From Heterocephalus glaber (Eukaryota; Chordata; Mammalia; Rodentia; Bathyergidae): a stretch of DNA of 64,000 nucleotides. The stretch spans positions 8,086,633-8,150,632 of the forward strand of contig NW_004624734.1 in NCBI RefSeq assembly GCF_000247695.1, in the 5' to 3' direction. A model generated the notes under the pieces. The model made no database searches. It was given only the letters and a program-made list of their open reading frames with translations, and was not told where the DNA came from. The position numbers were made by a program, and so were the translations under genes. Below, one piece after another: positions 24,026 through 33,689 of the stretch (position 1 is its first letter; each line of letters starts with the position of its first letter).

Positions 24026-25029
24026 TATACCAAACTCCTGCCCTGCCCTGCCCTGCCCTCATGTCTCCTTGTTCCACTTCCTTTTCGATGTGCTGCTTCT
24101 TTCACTACTGTATCCAGAGCACCCAGCACAGCCCCAGTGGTGAGCAAGTATTTGGTAAACAGAATGTTGCAACAGATGTTCCTCTTCCTGGGCCCTGTGT
24201 CCCCAGGGCTAAAACGAGGTCTCCGAGTTCCTCCTGCTCGGGCATCAGTCAGGTTCTGTCCCCTGACAGAGGCATCTGTACCGTAGACTGCAGTGTGAAA
24301 GGCAAGGGTTAGGAGCACAAGAGATGTCGCCCTGTCCCTGTTGTGCTCATCTGTCCAGAATGTAAGAGGATGTGGTGTTTCTCTTGTGCTGTTCCCATAA
24401 GCAACGTTCTATCCACCCAGCCCCACCCCTCCTGCCCTCTCGGGTCTCCCCCGTGAAGAGGTGGACTGAAGTCACACAGGAGTGGGACCCAGGACTCCAC
24501 TGGCTTCCTGTGGAAGGTGTCCCCCAGTCCTGCTGAGATCCTTCGTGAAGGTGTGGGAGGGCAGGCAGAGTGGGCTGTGCTGGGCTGCGCATGAGTCATG
24601 GAGGTGGGAGGGGCGTCTGTATCAGAGGTGTGTGTGTGTGGGGGGTCTCCTGCTGGGGGTGACCACAGGAACTGCCCAGGGAAGGACAGACCTGGAGTTC
24701 AGGCAGGGAGGGGCAGAGCCGGCGGGCTAAGGATTCACGGAGGCAGCAGTGTGACAGGGTGGGACTGGACACAGGAGCTCAATTCCAGAAGCTGCCCACA
24801 AAGCCGTTCTGAAGTCCCTCACTCTAGTCCTACCTCCAGGACACAGGTTCTGAGAGAGCTGGATTACTCTAAGGGAAAACCCTCAGGGCTATTTCCAAAG
24901 TGTCTGAAATGCACCAAGTCCCAGGCACTCTTTCTCAGTCAGTTCCTGGTGCCGTGACAGGGCAACTGCCTCTTTTCCTTGCTCACCACCAGGATGCGGG
25001 TCAAAGCGAGCAGCAGACTCAGTACGAGT
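24026..25029. other. Intergenic DNA beyond the TCL1A 3' end
   Basis: A short (CCTGC)n tract lies at 24041-24060. The rest is GC-rich with short overlapping frames; no TCL1B-like exon is visible. Confidence 0.4.
24041..24060. repeat. (CCTGC)n short tandem repeat
   Basis: Four units of CCTGC in a row. Confidence 0.75.
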
Positions 25030-25662
25030 TATACAAATCATTATGCATTTAATTTGTCAGCATTACAAAGTATTCATGCCACATCCAATCTCATGACGCC
25101 TGTGTGTGCGTATACTTGTCAAAGAGGGAAGCCTGACCCCTCTCCCTTCTAAGATGGGCAACCCGCAGGTCCCCATGCTGATTGCCTGCCCAGCCTCTCT
25201 AAATGCCAGATGCTGTGGGCCACGGACCAGCAGGTCAGGTATGAGCCTGCAGGGTAAAAGAGGCTTTGCAGGCCAGGTGCACAGGCCTAGCACCTGGAGA
25301 GGAGGCTGGTCTGGCCTGGATGCACAGAGCTGACGGGACAGAATGGAAATGGTCTCGGGGTGTGAGCACGCGAAGGAAGAGAGACTGAACATCATCTGCT
25401 GGCTGGGAAACCGGAGGCACAGTAGGGCTGGGCCCTGGAAGAAGTGATATGGACGCGGGTCCTCGCTGGTGCCACCTGCCAGGGCAGCAGCGGGGCTGAG
25501 GGCTGAGGGAGCCCAGAGGGCTGTGGGCAGGTCCTGCAGCCTGGGCAGGGCCATCCTCCGGCGGGCATCTCCTCCCAGCACAGTGAAGAACACACGGGAC
25601 CAGACAACAGGGTGAACACAGCACAGACGTCCACTGCAGGCCCAGGGCGAGCAGAGTCAGAA
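25030..25662 (-). other. TCL1A: Probable noncoding exon 4 / 3' UTR of the TCL1A-like gene
   Basis: Downstream of the exon 3 donor a pyrimidine-rich tract ends in CCTTGCAG at 25663, giving a 357-base intron 3; an alternative CTGCAG acceptor would start the exon at 25633. The exon would run to the ATTAAA signal at 25053-25048. I recall that human TCL1A also has a noncoding last exon, which supports the model. Exact ends are inferred. Confidence 0.6.
25048..25053 (-). terminator. Polyadenylation signal ATTAAA
   Basis: On the minus strand the hexamer ATTAAA lies about 980 bases past the TCL1A stop codon in genomic distance and is followed by a T-rich stretch. Cleavage is expected 10-30 bases further, near 25020-25035. 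This is the first convincing signal after the stop, but other sites cannot be excluded. Confidence 0.5.
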
Positions 25663-26029
25663 CTGCAAGGCCTAGGGAGGGGCAAGAGGACAGGGTCAGA
25701 GGCAGTGGGCAGGAGTGCATGGGGGCTGCTGGGGCTGGCCAGGGGCTGAGCCTCACCGTGCCCCGAATGGAGCAGCCAACGGGATGACCGGGCAATGGGC
25801 TTTTTGAACACCGAGTGCTGTTAAGAAGGTGCCAGTTGCGATCCATGCACTGCAGCTGGGAGGGAGCCCGGGGCTGCCCAGAAGGCTCTGCTCTGGAAAA
25901 ACAGGGCACCCGAGAAGCCTGCCGGCCTGGGGACCCTCTGGGGCAGCAGTGGGGAGGGGCGCTCCTTCCTCCCAGGAGGCTGCTCAGACTCCGGATAAGG
26001 GACGGGCCCAGGTGCTCACCGAGTCAAGG

Positions 26030-26080
26030 TCACTCCTGGCTGGGCATCTTCTCCAGGAGGATATCTTCTGTACCGCAGAA
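26030..26080 (-). CDS. TCL1A: TCL1A-like coding exon 3 (residues 101-116 and stop)
   Basis: The acceptor CTGCCCTCAG ends at 26081. Sixteen codons (F-C-G-T-E-D-I-L-L-E-K-M-P-S-Q-E) and a TGA at 26032-26030 follow. The pattern resembles the short last coding exon of TCL1A (V-E-D-M-L-L-E-L). Ten bases beyond the stop a good donor, TCG|GTGAGC, ends the exon at 26020, so the 3' UTR probably continues in a further exon. Confidence 0.85.
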   Translation of the reverse strand, partial: FCGTEDILLEKMPSQE

Positions 26081-29000
26081 CTGAGGGCAGGAGGGGAAGG
26101 AGAAGGGGTGATCAGACCGGAGCCCCGGGACCCCACTCTGTCCTCGCCAGGTCCTCACTGGTAGGACGTGGGTATGGCACAGCTTCAGCCTATCACTACC
26201 AGAGTGAGACTTCCTGCACCCCAAGGGCTTCTGTTGGGGACCTCAGGACCGCCAGGCCTTCAATTCTAGCTCCTGTCTGGCCCAGCCCTTTATAAACCTG
26301 CAGCTGTGAATCCCTCCATTATTTCAGCTTTTGGTGCTGTGGTGGAGGGAAAAACAGGCACAGAGTGGATAGGGCAGGGCCACTGAGACCCCCGCCTGTC
26401 CCTGGGGAGCCACGCTTGCCTCTATGTGATACACTATTCGCCAGATGGAGTCGTCATTGGCTCGGTATTTCCTTTCAGAGTCCTGCTGCCACATCAGAGG
26501 GAGCGGGCAGGAGGTGAGCTGGCTGGGACTCAGGGGGTCCCCGACTTGGATCCTTTGCTGACGCAGGAGCACCTGCTGGTTATTCTCTGTCTGCAGAGGA
26601 AAGACAAGGTACACGTTCAGGTCCCACTCACCAGGCTCCTCTCCAGGCCCAGTGACTGGCCAGAGTCCTTCCTGCCCCACGCAGCCCCAGCCTGAGCCAT
26701 AGACGCCAGTGCAAAATGCAGGTGATCACTGTGCCTGATGTGGGCAGTGCCTGCTGCTGGCAGGACTCTGGCTGGGCCAGCATGAAGCTAGCCGCCCAGA
26801 CAGGGCCACAAAGAGCATGCTTGTTCTGCCAAGCTTCCAGGGCTGGTGTGGGCCATATGGCCCTTGGCTTGGTACCTGTTTAACTAGCATGGGGCTTTGA
26901 TTTTTCATTTTGTTCTATTTCTTCCTTTAGACAAGTCATCCTGGAATTCCAGATTCTTCACCCTCCCTACCCCCTACCCCCTACCATCCTTTGTCTCCTG
27001 CACTACAGCAGCTACCTCCTTCCTGACTTGTTGTCTTGCTGCTCTTGGTCCATAGCCAGGTCCCTGCAAATCAGCCAGGCTGAGCAGCTGAAAATCACAG
27101 CTCTTCCAATGCTCGACGGTTTCTGATCATGGGCAGAGCAATTCTGCACCTTTACTGAGGCCCACAAATGTCCTCCCAGGCCCACGAAGCAGGCCCTGCC
27201 TCCCTCCACTCTGCTCCGGCCACACTGACCTGCTGGCCACCTCGGGGACCCACCACACTCAGACCTGCCTCCACCAATCCCTCCCACCACTGCCCTCCCT
27301 GCCTGGAGCCTCGCCCACATGACACAGCTCAAAGCCCTCCTCTAGGCCGGCCTCTGCTCAAGTGTATGTCCATTAAAGACAGACAGGACACGGGACTGGA
27401 TGGGCACCAAACAGTTTTATCAGGAACTGCCAACAACACTGCCACCTCCCACAGTTATTTTTCTTATGAAACTGAACCCAGCTTTATTCTCTAGCCTGTC
27501 TCCCCCAGCTGTGTCGTTTTCGCAGAACTCTCACACCCACGTTTATCCAGTGAGTCTCCAGGAGTCCCCACGTTTATTCAGTGAGTATAAATCAAGTGCT
27601 AGCATTTGTTCAATGCGTATTTTTCCAAAGTGAAAACAGTTTTGTAAAAGTTTCTACCAATAAAATAAATTAGAATTTACCGTTTAAAAAAAAAAAAATC
27701 AGCTCATTCTGCAGGTGTAAGTGCCCTGGAAATCACCATTCTCCAGTGTTATTTCTTTAGATCCTTTAACCACTTTGTTTCAATTATACATCTTTGTCTT
27801 GTAAATTAACTAAATCACTACTTATCAAGAACAATGTTTCTTTCAACTGTGAGAGGCAAATCATGCCTTGAACTTTGCTAAAGGGTTATTTTTCAGAGGG
27901 CACTCACCAATACTATGAAAAACTGTTGGGTTTGTGGCTTTGGTGAGAAAATATTTCCTAGTCAGAGATTTAAAATGAGATCTACCAAAAATTGTTAAGA
28001 CTTGACCAAAAAAGAAGAAAATATTTAAATTGTTTAGGCCTCCCTTCCAAGTACTAACCAGGCTCAACCCTGCTTACGTCCTGATCAGACAAGATTGGGC
28101 AGTATGGCTGTAGATTTAAATTGATTTTTTTAAAAAAGGATATATTTAGGTGTTATCTTTTTTTTTTTTTGTACCGGGGATCGAACTCGGGTCTTTGCGC
28201 TTGCGCAGCAGGCGGCGGGTGTGTGTGTGGGGGAGTATATATTTAAAAAACTGAAATGGCAATAAAAATGCAAATTTAGGTTGCAGTTAAAAGCCTGAAA
28301 TTGCAAACCCCGGGTTGATCACCTGGGGCAAGTTTACTTTTTAAACTTCAGTTTCATCTGCAAAACGGAGACAAAGTGTCCCGGCATCAAAAAAAAAAAA
28401 AAAAAGGAGACAAAGTGTCTCTGTTTGCTATCATGTTTCATAAATATTCTACTAGTATATATTTTAACTTTGCTTTTCCATCTTTGGTTTATGTATGGAG
28501 AGTTTCACCATTTTTTGCTTCAGTTGCTTTTAAGCTCAGCTCTGATTAGAAGTACTTAAAGGAAATATGTATGTTTGCAGTACTAGGGATTGAATCTAGG
28601 GCCTCCTATATGCTAGGCAAGTGCTTTACCACTGAACTACATCCCCAGCTTTTTTTTTTTTTTTTAATTTTGAGGCAGGCTTTCACTAATTGGCCCAGAC
28701 GGGCCTTAGACTTGCGATCCTCCTGCCTCAGTCTACTGAGTGGCTGCATTCCAGCCATGTTTTGAGTTATATTAAAAAAACAAAAAAAAGTAACAACTAA
28801 AGATCCATGACCCCCAGGCAGCACGCACTCCACGCCGGGTTGTTCCCCAGCGTCAGGGAGGTATGAATACCCCTCACCCTGAGCCTTGGTTATCAATCTA
28901 GTGAGGGAGCTTTGTAAATTGGAGGTTCCTAGGCCAGCTTCAGGAGATGCTGGTAATTAGCCCAAGTGCCGATCATTTACTTTAAAGATGTTCCTGTTGT

Positions 29001-29374
29001 ATGGATTAGGACGGGAAGCTCACCACCTCACCGGATCCTCTCCTCGGCCCACGCCCCCCGTGGTTTGCCCACCCTCCTTCCTAGCTAGGTGGGGCGGGGG
29101 AAGGGGGCAAGGCAAACAGCAGAGTGCGGCCCGTGGCAGCTTCAGAGAGCGCTGGGTGACTGGGAGGAGGGTGGAGTTGCGGGGCCTCCCAGCTCCCTCT
29201 CCCCGTAGGCCAGGAGGGCTCCTGCGGCCTCAGGGCAGGCTGTACCTGGAGGATTATCGGTAGCCAGGTGCGCCGCTGCTCATCCATAAACGTGACCTTG
29301 TCCCATATCCACAGGCGGTTGGGGTCCTCGGTTATATACTTTACCCGCTTGTTGAAGAACAAGGACTCTGCCAT
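26030..29374 (-). CDS. TCL1A: TCL1A-like protein, three coding exons
   Basis: The coding sequence joins 29374-29246, 26590-26420 and 26080-26030 on the minus strand and gives 116 residues; human TCL1A and mouse Tcl1 are about this size. All three introns boundaries within the coding part are phase 0. Seen: near residues 18-38 an N-R-L-W-I-W core followed by D-E-Q-R-R-T-W-L-P; in exon 2 S-P-S-Q-L, L-P-L-M-W-Q (73-78), K-Y-R and W-R-I-V-Y-H-I; in exon 3 E-D-I-L-L-E. These are hallmarks of the TCL1/MTCP1 family, closest to TCL1A rather than TCL1B or MTCP1. Known for the family: a small eight-stranded beta-barrel that binds the AKT PH domain and enhances AKT activation; expressed in early lymphocytes, germ cells and early embryo. 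The start ATG has G at -3 and G at +4. Odd: the usual W-Q-L-Y-P is W-Q-Q-D-S here, and intron 2 starts with GC. The reading frame is open, so I infer a working gene. Confidence 0.87.
26420..26590 (-). CDS. TCL1A: TCL1A-like coding exon 2 (residues 44-100)
   Basis: A clear acceptor (pyrimidine-rich TGTCTTTCCTCTGCAG) precedes 26590. The 57 codons stay in frame and end at Y-H-I-E. The base after the exon end reads GCAAGC, so the donor is GC rather than GT. No GT donor nearby keeps both the frame and the family boundary; human and mouse proteins have the same exon junction after Y-H-I-K. Exon 2 carries the W-Q-Q-D-S variant of the family's W-Q-L-Y-P. Confidence 0.87.
27413..27700 (+). other. Possible retroposed 3' end (poly-A terminated) in intron 1
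   Basis: The sequence ends in AATAAAATAAATTAG, then about 14 bases, then A13. This order (signal, gap, A tract) resembles a retroposed mRNA 3' end. No parent gene or target duplication was found, so it could be a chance A tract. Confidence 0.2.
28036..28115 (-). pseudogene. 5S rRNA pseudogene
   Basis: Minus-strand words TCTACAGCCATAC, CTTGTCTGATCA, AAGCAGGGTTGAGCCTGG and TTAGTACTTGGA correspond to 5S rRNA in order, including the internal control region. About 11 bases are missing near position 20 and the 3' third of the molecule is gone. It lies in intron 1 in the same orientation as the gene. Confidence 0.82.
28158..28218 (-). mobile_element. Truncated ID SINE
   Basis: T12, then GTACCGGGGATCGAACTCGG and TTTGCGCTTGCGCAGCAGGC: the reverse complement of the ID 3' half. 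The A-box half is absent and replaced by a GT-rich stretch. TATATTTA occurs on both sides and may be the target duplication. Confidence 0.75.
28285..28366 (-). mobile_element. MIR SINE fragment
   Basis: ACCTGGGGCAAGTTTACTTT and TTCAGTTTCATCTGCAAAAC are reverse MIR core words. Confidence 0.6.
28381..28405 (+). mobile_element. Extremely 5'-truncated SINE insertion (8 bases plus poly-A)
   Basis: Only CCGGCATC and A17 lie between two perfect copies of GGAGACAAAGTGTC (28367-28380 and 28406-28419). The residue resembles the last bases of an ID-type SINE (CCGGTACC/CCGGCACC plus A tail). Confidence 0.85.
28570..28762 (-). mobile_element. B1-ID dimeric SINE (B1-dID)
   Basis: On the minus strand a B1-like half (ACTGAGGCAGGAGGATCGCA) is followed by A14 and an ID-like half (GCTGGGGATGTAGTTCAGTG ... 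TAGATTCAATCCCTAG). The order B1 then ID with a linker A tract is the known dimer layout. Confidence 0.75.
29246..29374 (-). CDS. TCL1A: TCL1A-like coding exon 1 (residues 1-43)
   Basis: The ATG lies at 29374-29372 in a strong initiation context. The exon encodes 43 residues, beginning M-A-E-S and ending L-P-I-I-L-Q, then the donor CAG|GTACAG at 29245. The N-terminus is about three residues longer than human TCL1A before the conserved D-P-N-R-L-W. A TATA box about 80 bases upstream implies a 5' UTR of roughly 50 bases (inference). Confidence 0.88.
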
Positions 29375-29450
29375 GGCGCCTGAGCAGTGCAAGAACAAAA
29401 GCGTAACCTCGGAAGGCCGCTCGCTAACCTCAGGGATGCTCCACAGCAGC

Positions 29451-29456
29451 TTTATA
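29451..29456 (-). promoter_or_regulatory. TATA box of the TCL1A-like gene
   Basis: The minus strand reads GGGTTATAAAGCTGC, a canonical TATA box, 77-82 bases upstream of the ATG. Transcription would start around 29425. The human TCL1 promoter is reported to be TATA-containing with Sp1 sites, which fits. Confidence 0.72.
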
Positions 29457-29470
29457 ACCCAGGACCGCCG

Positions 29471-29485
29471 GGCGCCCCCTTGCGG
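29471..29485 (-). promoter_or_regulatory. CTCF-like motif next to the TCL1A-like promoter
   Basis: The minus strand reads CCGCAAGGGGGCGCC, close to the CTCF core CCASYAGRKGGCRS. It lies 15 bases upstream of the TATA box in a CpG-rich stretch. GC-box-like GGCGGGGC motifs follow at about 29499-29507 and 29532-29540. Binding is inferred from the motif only. Confidence 0.45.
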
Positions 29486-29486
29486 C

Positions 29487-32084
29487 GGGGCGAGAGGAAG
29501 GCGGGGCACAGGGCGTGGCACGAGGCTGGCAGGCGGGGCGCACGTGGGAGCATGAGGCAGGTGGGCCGCGAGAGGGCAGGCGCAAGGTGAGTGGGCCGGG
29601 AGATGAGGCCAGAACTGCTTCCTGGAACCCTGGTAGAACCCAGGATGGGGCACAGCCCCACGAGGCCCGGGCTCCCCAAGGCCTCAGCCAGCCTTCCCCT
29701 CTTGGCACTCCTCTGCCTCGTGGAGGGGTACTCAGGTCTCGGCCCTTTCCGCTCATGGGGGAAGCTGCCGCCCTCTGCTCCTCTTGGACTCTGCAGTCTT
29801 AGCCACTGTGTGTAGCTGTTCATGCCTCACCCAGAACCCAGGCTTCCTAGTGGACGTTAGGCAATCCAGAGCCAGGGCCCCCTTTGCCTCTTCAGGGATC
29901 AGAAGAGACCCGCAGCTCCCCGCAATCACCTTCAGCCTGGGGTTTTGGGGTGTCAGAGTCAGTTTTCTTGGGAGAATGTGACTCGAGCTCTCTTCCCTCT
30001 CCCCCAGGCAGAACGTGCATTTTCCATGACTTTGATGATACTGTGGTCATCTAATGGCCATTGCGAAACATGGTGTGGAAGAAACGTGGGTTTTCCCTTT
30101 ATTCTTTGAATTAGTGAATGTATCGCTTGAGATCAATGTGTAAAAAGAAGCCCCGGCCTCCAGCCCAAGGTCAATGGATTTGAAAAGTCCCTAGGTTCTA
30201 TGATCAAACCCATCTTTTTGTAAATTGAAATAAAGAAGCCAATTGCACTTTATTTTGCTGTAACACATGCCCATTAAGACAATTAAGAAAGAAAAGTGTA
30301 ATGAGAAACATGAAAACCAGCTCCTGGCTTATTGCTCCAGCAGCACTGCACCTAGCTACTCTCTGACAAGGCACTAAGAAAACAATTTGTGATCTTTGAA
30401 ATGTCACACAAATGACCTGATCCACCTGGCAAGTGGGGTTCTGCTCTGCCCATGTAGATAGCAAGATGCGCAACGCGGAAGTGGCCTCCAAAGAGCGCAA
30501 ATGAAGGACAAAGCCAAGTGCAGCAGGGGGTAGGGCAGAGGCTGTGAGGCCAGCAAACTTCTCTTCCAGTGGGGTCTCAGTGGTGCTGTTGTTTAAAATT
30601 CAAAGCTTTTTGACTCCAGCCCCAGTTAACCATATAATAAGATGAAAACCTTGAGAATAAGCTTTGTTGGAGAAAGTCTCAGCCACATCCAGAGCTCTGA
30701 GGTTAGAACAGTGGCATTGGGACGCTTTTGTATGTAAGGGAAGGGGTCCCTGAGGAGCCAGTGTGGCCACTGAGCTAGCCACATGGACGGCCCAGGATCA
30801 AGGATGCAACTGAATTTGCCTATTTCATTTGCACTCACTGTTTTTCTAAGGGGCAACAAAGAAAGAAAGAATGGAACAAATCAGATCCCTGGCTGGATAA
30901 GTTTCTGAATGTTCTGGGAATATGATTCCCTTTTCCTTCACTTTGAAAAAAAAATTGCTTTAATTTTGCACAAGGGCTTCTTTACATCGAGCAAGAATAT
31001 ACATCATTATTGTGTGGGATTTAGAAAATTATTTAGAAAGAGGTTCCAAAAAATGAAAATGAAATAAGGATGACTGAAACTTTCAAAGGCAGCTTCTGTG
31101 GAGCCCCAGGCCCCTGCTCATGGAAATTCCTCAAGAGGGAAAACAATAGCTATTGTGTGGTCTCAGACAGAGGAGTCTCCCCATCGTGTTATCTACCCCA
31201 TCTTAGGGCTCCAGGGCCAGTCAGCCTTGCTTTAGAATTTTCTGTTCCTCTCCAAGTTTTTCCTTTATTAGTCAACAAGTTCTCTGGGGACACACAAGTG
31301 GCGGTTCCCCAAACAATCATTTTGACAGGATTCCTTAATTGCTGCTTTTGAGTCCCACCTTAGGACCAGTTTTGACGGTACCACTGTCACCTATGAACTT
31401 GGCAAATCCTTGCCAACCTGGCCTCAAGTGCCCCAGTTTGTAATGAATAGGCTGAGCTAGATGCGCTGTAAGCTTATTTCTCATGCATCAGTCTCTGATC
31501 CTCCAATAAAGTTGCCCAGTGGGAGGAGGGAACAGTTAACGGAAGAAAACTCCTAACACTGCTTCATGGAAGCCTATGGTTTTGAGCACATATTTGAGAA
31601 CTCAATCCCAAGGACCTCTGTAGAATCTGCTCTTCAGGAATGAGGAGGCCATCCTTCTTGTTTGTATCCCAGAAGTGAGTTCAGAGTGAGTCATGACTGC
31701 CAGGATAATCCACGGAGTCTCTAAGCAGCACCTGGAGCTCATGAGGACTGCATAACGAGAGCCCTTTGCAGGCTTCGTGAGTCAGACTCTTCACTGCTCA
31801 AGACCCCAGGTGATTTGTGGACAGGGCAGGATAAGATCTGACCTATGGGGAAGGATACCGATGTCTCTACGAAACAGGAGAAATGTATGTGTTTTTGTTT
31901 CATTCAATTCTAAGCTATTTTATTCTCTATCAAAGTGTATTCGAATATACAAAGTATTTTCTTCTTAACAGGAAATCCTGGTCACAAGTTTATTCCAATT
32001 ATGGCCACTGATTGCAGCAAGCTGTAAAGAGACGACACAGAAGCTACGCTGGTGTCCTGGCCAGTGGGCCCTTTAGTAACTGGC
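29487..32084. other. Region upstream of the TCL1A-like gene
   Basis: The first 200 bases are CpG- and GC-rich, with GC boxes that fit a promoter. Further out I see no exons or clear repeats; a MER5-like scrap is possible on the other side of the gene near 28900-28970. Confidence 0.4.
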
Positions 32085-32250
32085 CCAGTCCACCAACATT
32101 CACCGGGGAAGCTCTAATAAAATACCTGGGCCTAGGTCCCATCCCCGACCGAGTATATCAGAATCTCTGAGATTGAAGCTTGAGTATTATAACTTTTAAG
32201 AGAGCTTCTTGGGTGATTCTACCATACAATGAGGCATGAATACCATTGCA
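32085..32250 (+). mobile_element. hAT-Charlie MER5-like element
   Basis: AAATACCTGGGCCTAGGTCC, TATCAGAATCTCTGAG and TTCTTGGGTGATTCT follow the MER5 order of landmarks. Confidence 0.5.
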
Positions 32251-32769
32251 GTAAAATCCGAGTTACTATTTTTGAGGTGTGAACAGATTTACAAAACTAA
32301 ATAACTATGAAAATGTCAAAGCTCTTCTTTCTACCATTAGTTTTCATTGTAAACTTTGCCCCAATCCCATATTTTACTTTTTTCCCTTTGCCCTACTTTA
32401 AATTTGCTGCTTACAGTCTTTGGTGGACAGGGAACTGGAACACCAAGTTCATTAGAACTATAAGGATCTGAGACCTCACAGAACCCTTGATAAGTGACTC
32501 CTAGGACCTGAGCTAGTGTTCAGAGAGGTTTTTGGTTATTCTTAGATCTAGACCATATCTTAGATAATTAAAACTGTTGATCAAGTGAGCTCAGGGTACA
32601 GAGAAGTTACTGCCTTTACTCCTAAGGACTGGAATTGTATGTTGTCTTTATTAATGGAGAATTTGGGATAAGGATATTCCAATTAGAAGTCAGACTGACC
32701 CTAGCTTTGCCACTGCTTGGCTGCTATCTCTCCCTTTAACAGAGTTTTAAAAGTTTTAAATGTTTCCCT

Positions 32770-32895
32770 TGCTTTAAGATGTACACAGGGACCTTGTTAG
32801 AATGCAGATTTTAATTTCAGTAGGTTTGGGGCAAGCCTCAAGATTCTGCATTTTTAAACTATTCCTTGGTGAGGTAAATGCTAATGGCTTACAAA
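32770..32895 (+). mobile_element. hAT-Charlie MER5-like element
   Basis: ACCTTGTTAGAATGCAGATT, TTTCAGTAGGTTTGGGGCAA and AGATTCTGCATTTTTAA match the centre of MER5A. Confidence 0.6.
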
Positions 32896-32932
32896 ACACC
32901 TCCTGGTAACAAGGCCCTATACCAATGGTGGC

Positions 32933-33112
32933 GAACCTTTGGCACATATGTTATTTGTTTTTACGACAAAAAATGTTAATGTATGAGTTTTTTAAAAACT
33001 AAAACCTCAGTATTCAGATTCAATTGCATTGTTGGCACTTTGTGATATGTGGGTTTTGGGTTGCCATTTGGGTACTCATTTCTAAAATGTTCACCATCAC
33101 TACCTTATATTA
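32933..33112 (+). mobile_element. Nonautonomous hAT element (URR1-like)
   Basis: It begins CAATGGTGGCGAACCTTTGG and ends AATGTTCACCATCACTA. Inner words AAAACCTCAGTATTCAGATT and GTTGGCACTTTGTGATA match a rodent URR1-type element. The flanks CCCTATAC and CCTTATAT may be a diverged 8-base duplication. Confidence 0.65.
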
Positions 33113-33689
33113 ATCTCATCATACCCCCAATCCATGCACAAAACCCAAATGCAAAACCAAAACACAACCCATAATCATCAAAATGTACACAATAGTACAC
33201 AATACTTGACCCTTACCAGCGGGTGAGTGAGAAGCATGTAGTAGGATTGCAGTGGGTGGTTTGGAGAGAAATGTGGCTCCCTGAATTTGTCCAGAGGCAA
33301 ATTTGCTAAATTTGTATCAGAAACGAGATTATTCCATACTTTGGATGGTACTGGTGGTACTATCAGAATGGTTCTTCTAGTTCCCCTCAGTTCTTTAATT
33401 TCACTTGGTGGCATTAACTTCCCCTCAGAAAAATATTTCTTATGCAGTATCTCTTTATTTTACTCCCTCCTAAAAGACTGGCTGACAATCTTCCTGCTTC
33501 TAGCATATAGAGACAGATAAATATGTTGACTATGACTGCTTTTAGCTTTCACACTGAAAACGTCCTTTGTGCCATTTACAAAATATCTCTTCACCTAGCT
33601 TTTCAATTTTAAAGAAATTTTATATAGAATTCTAGTCAATTAATATGGTTTGTCTTTATATTTTTGTATCTGAGATATAAAAATATATA
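33113..33689. other. Unassigned AT-rich DNA
   Basis: Nothing recognised except short AC-rich and TA-rich tracts near 33680-33700. Confidence 0.35.

Noticed and set aside
29451..29823. Long minus-strand frames upstream of TCL1A exon 1
   Set aside because: They run through the TATA box and CpG-rich promoter; GC-rich chance frames.
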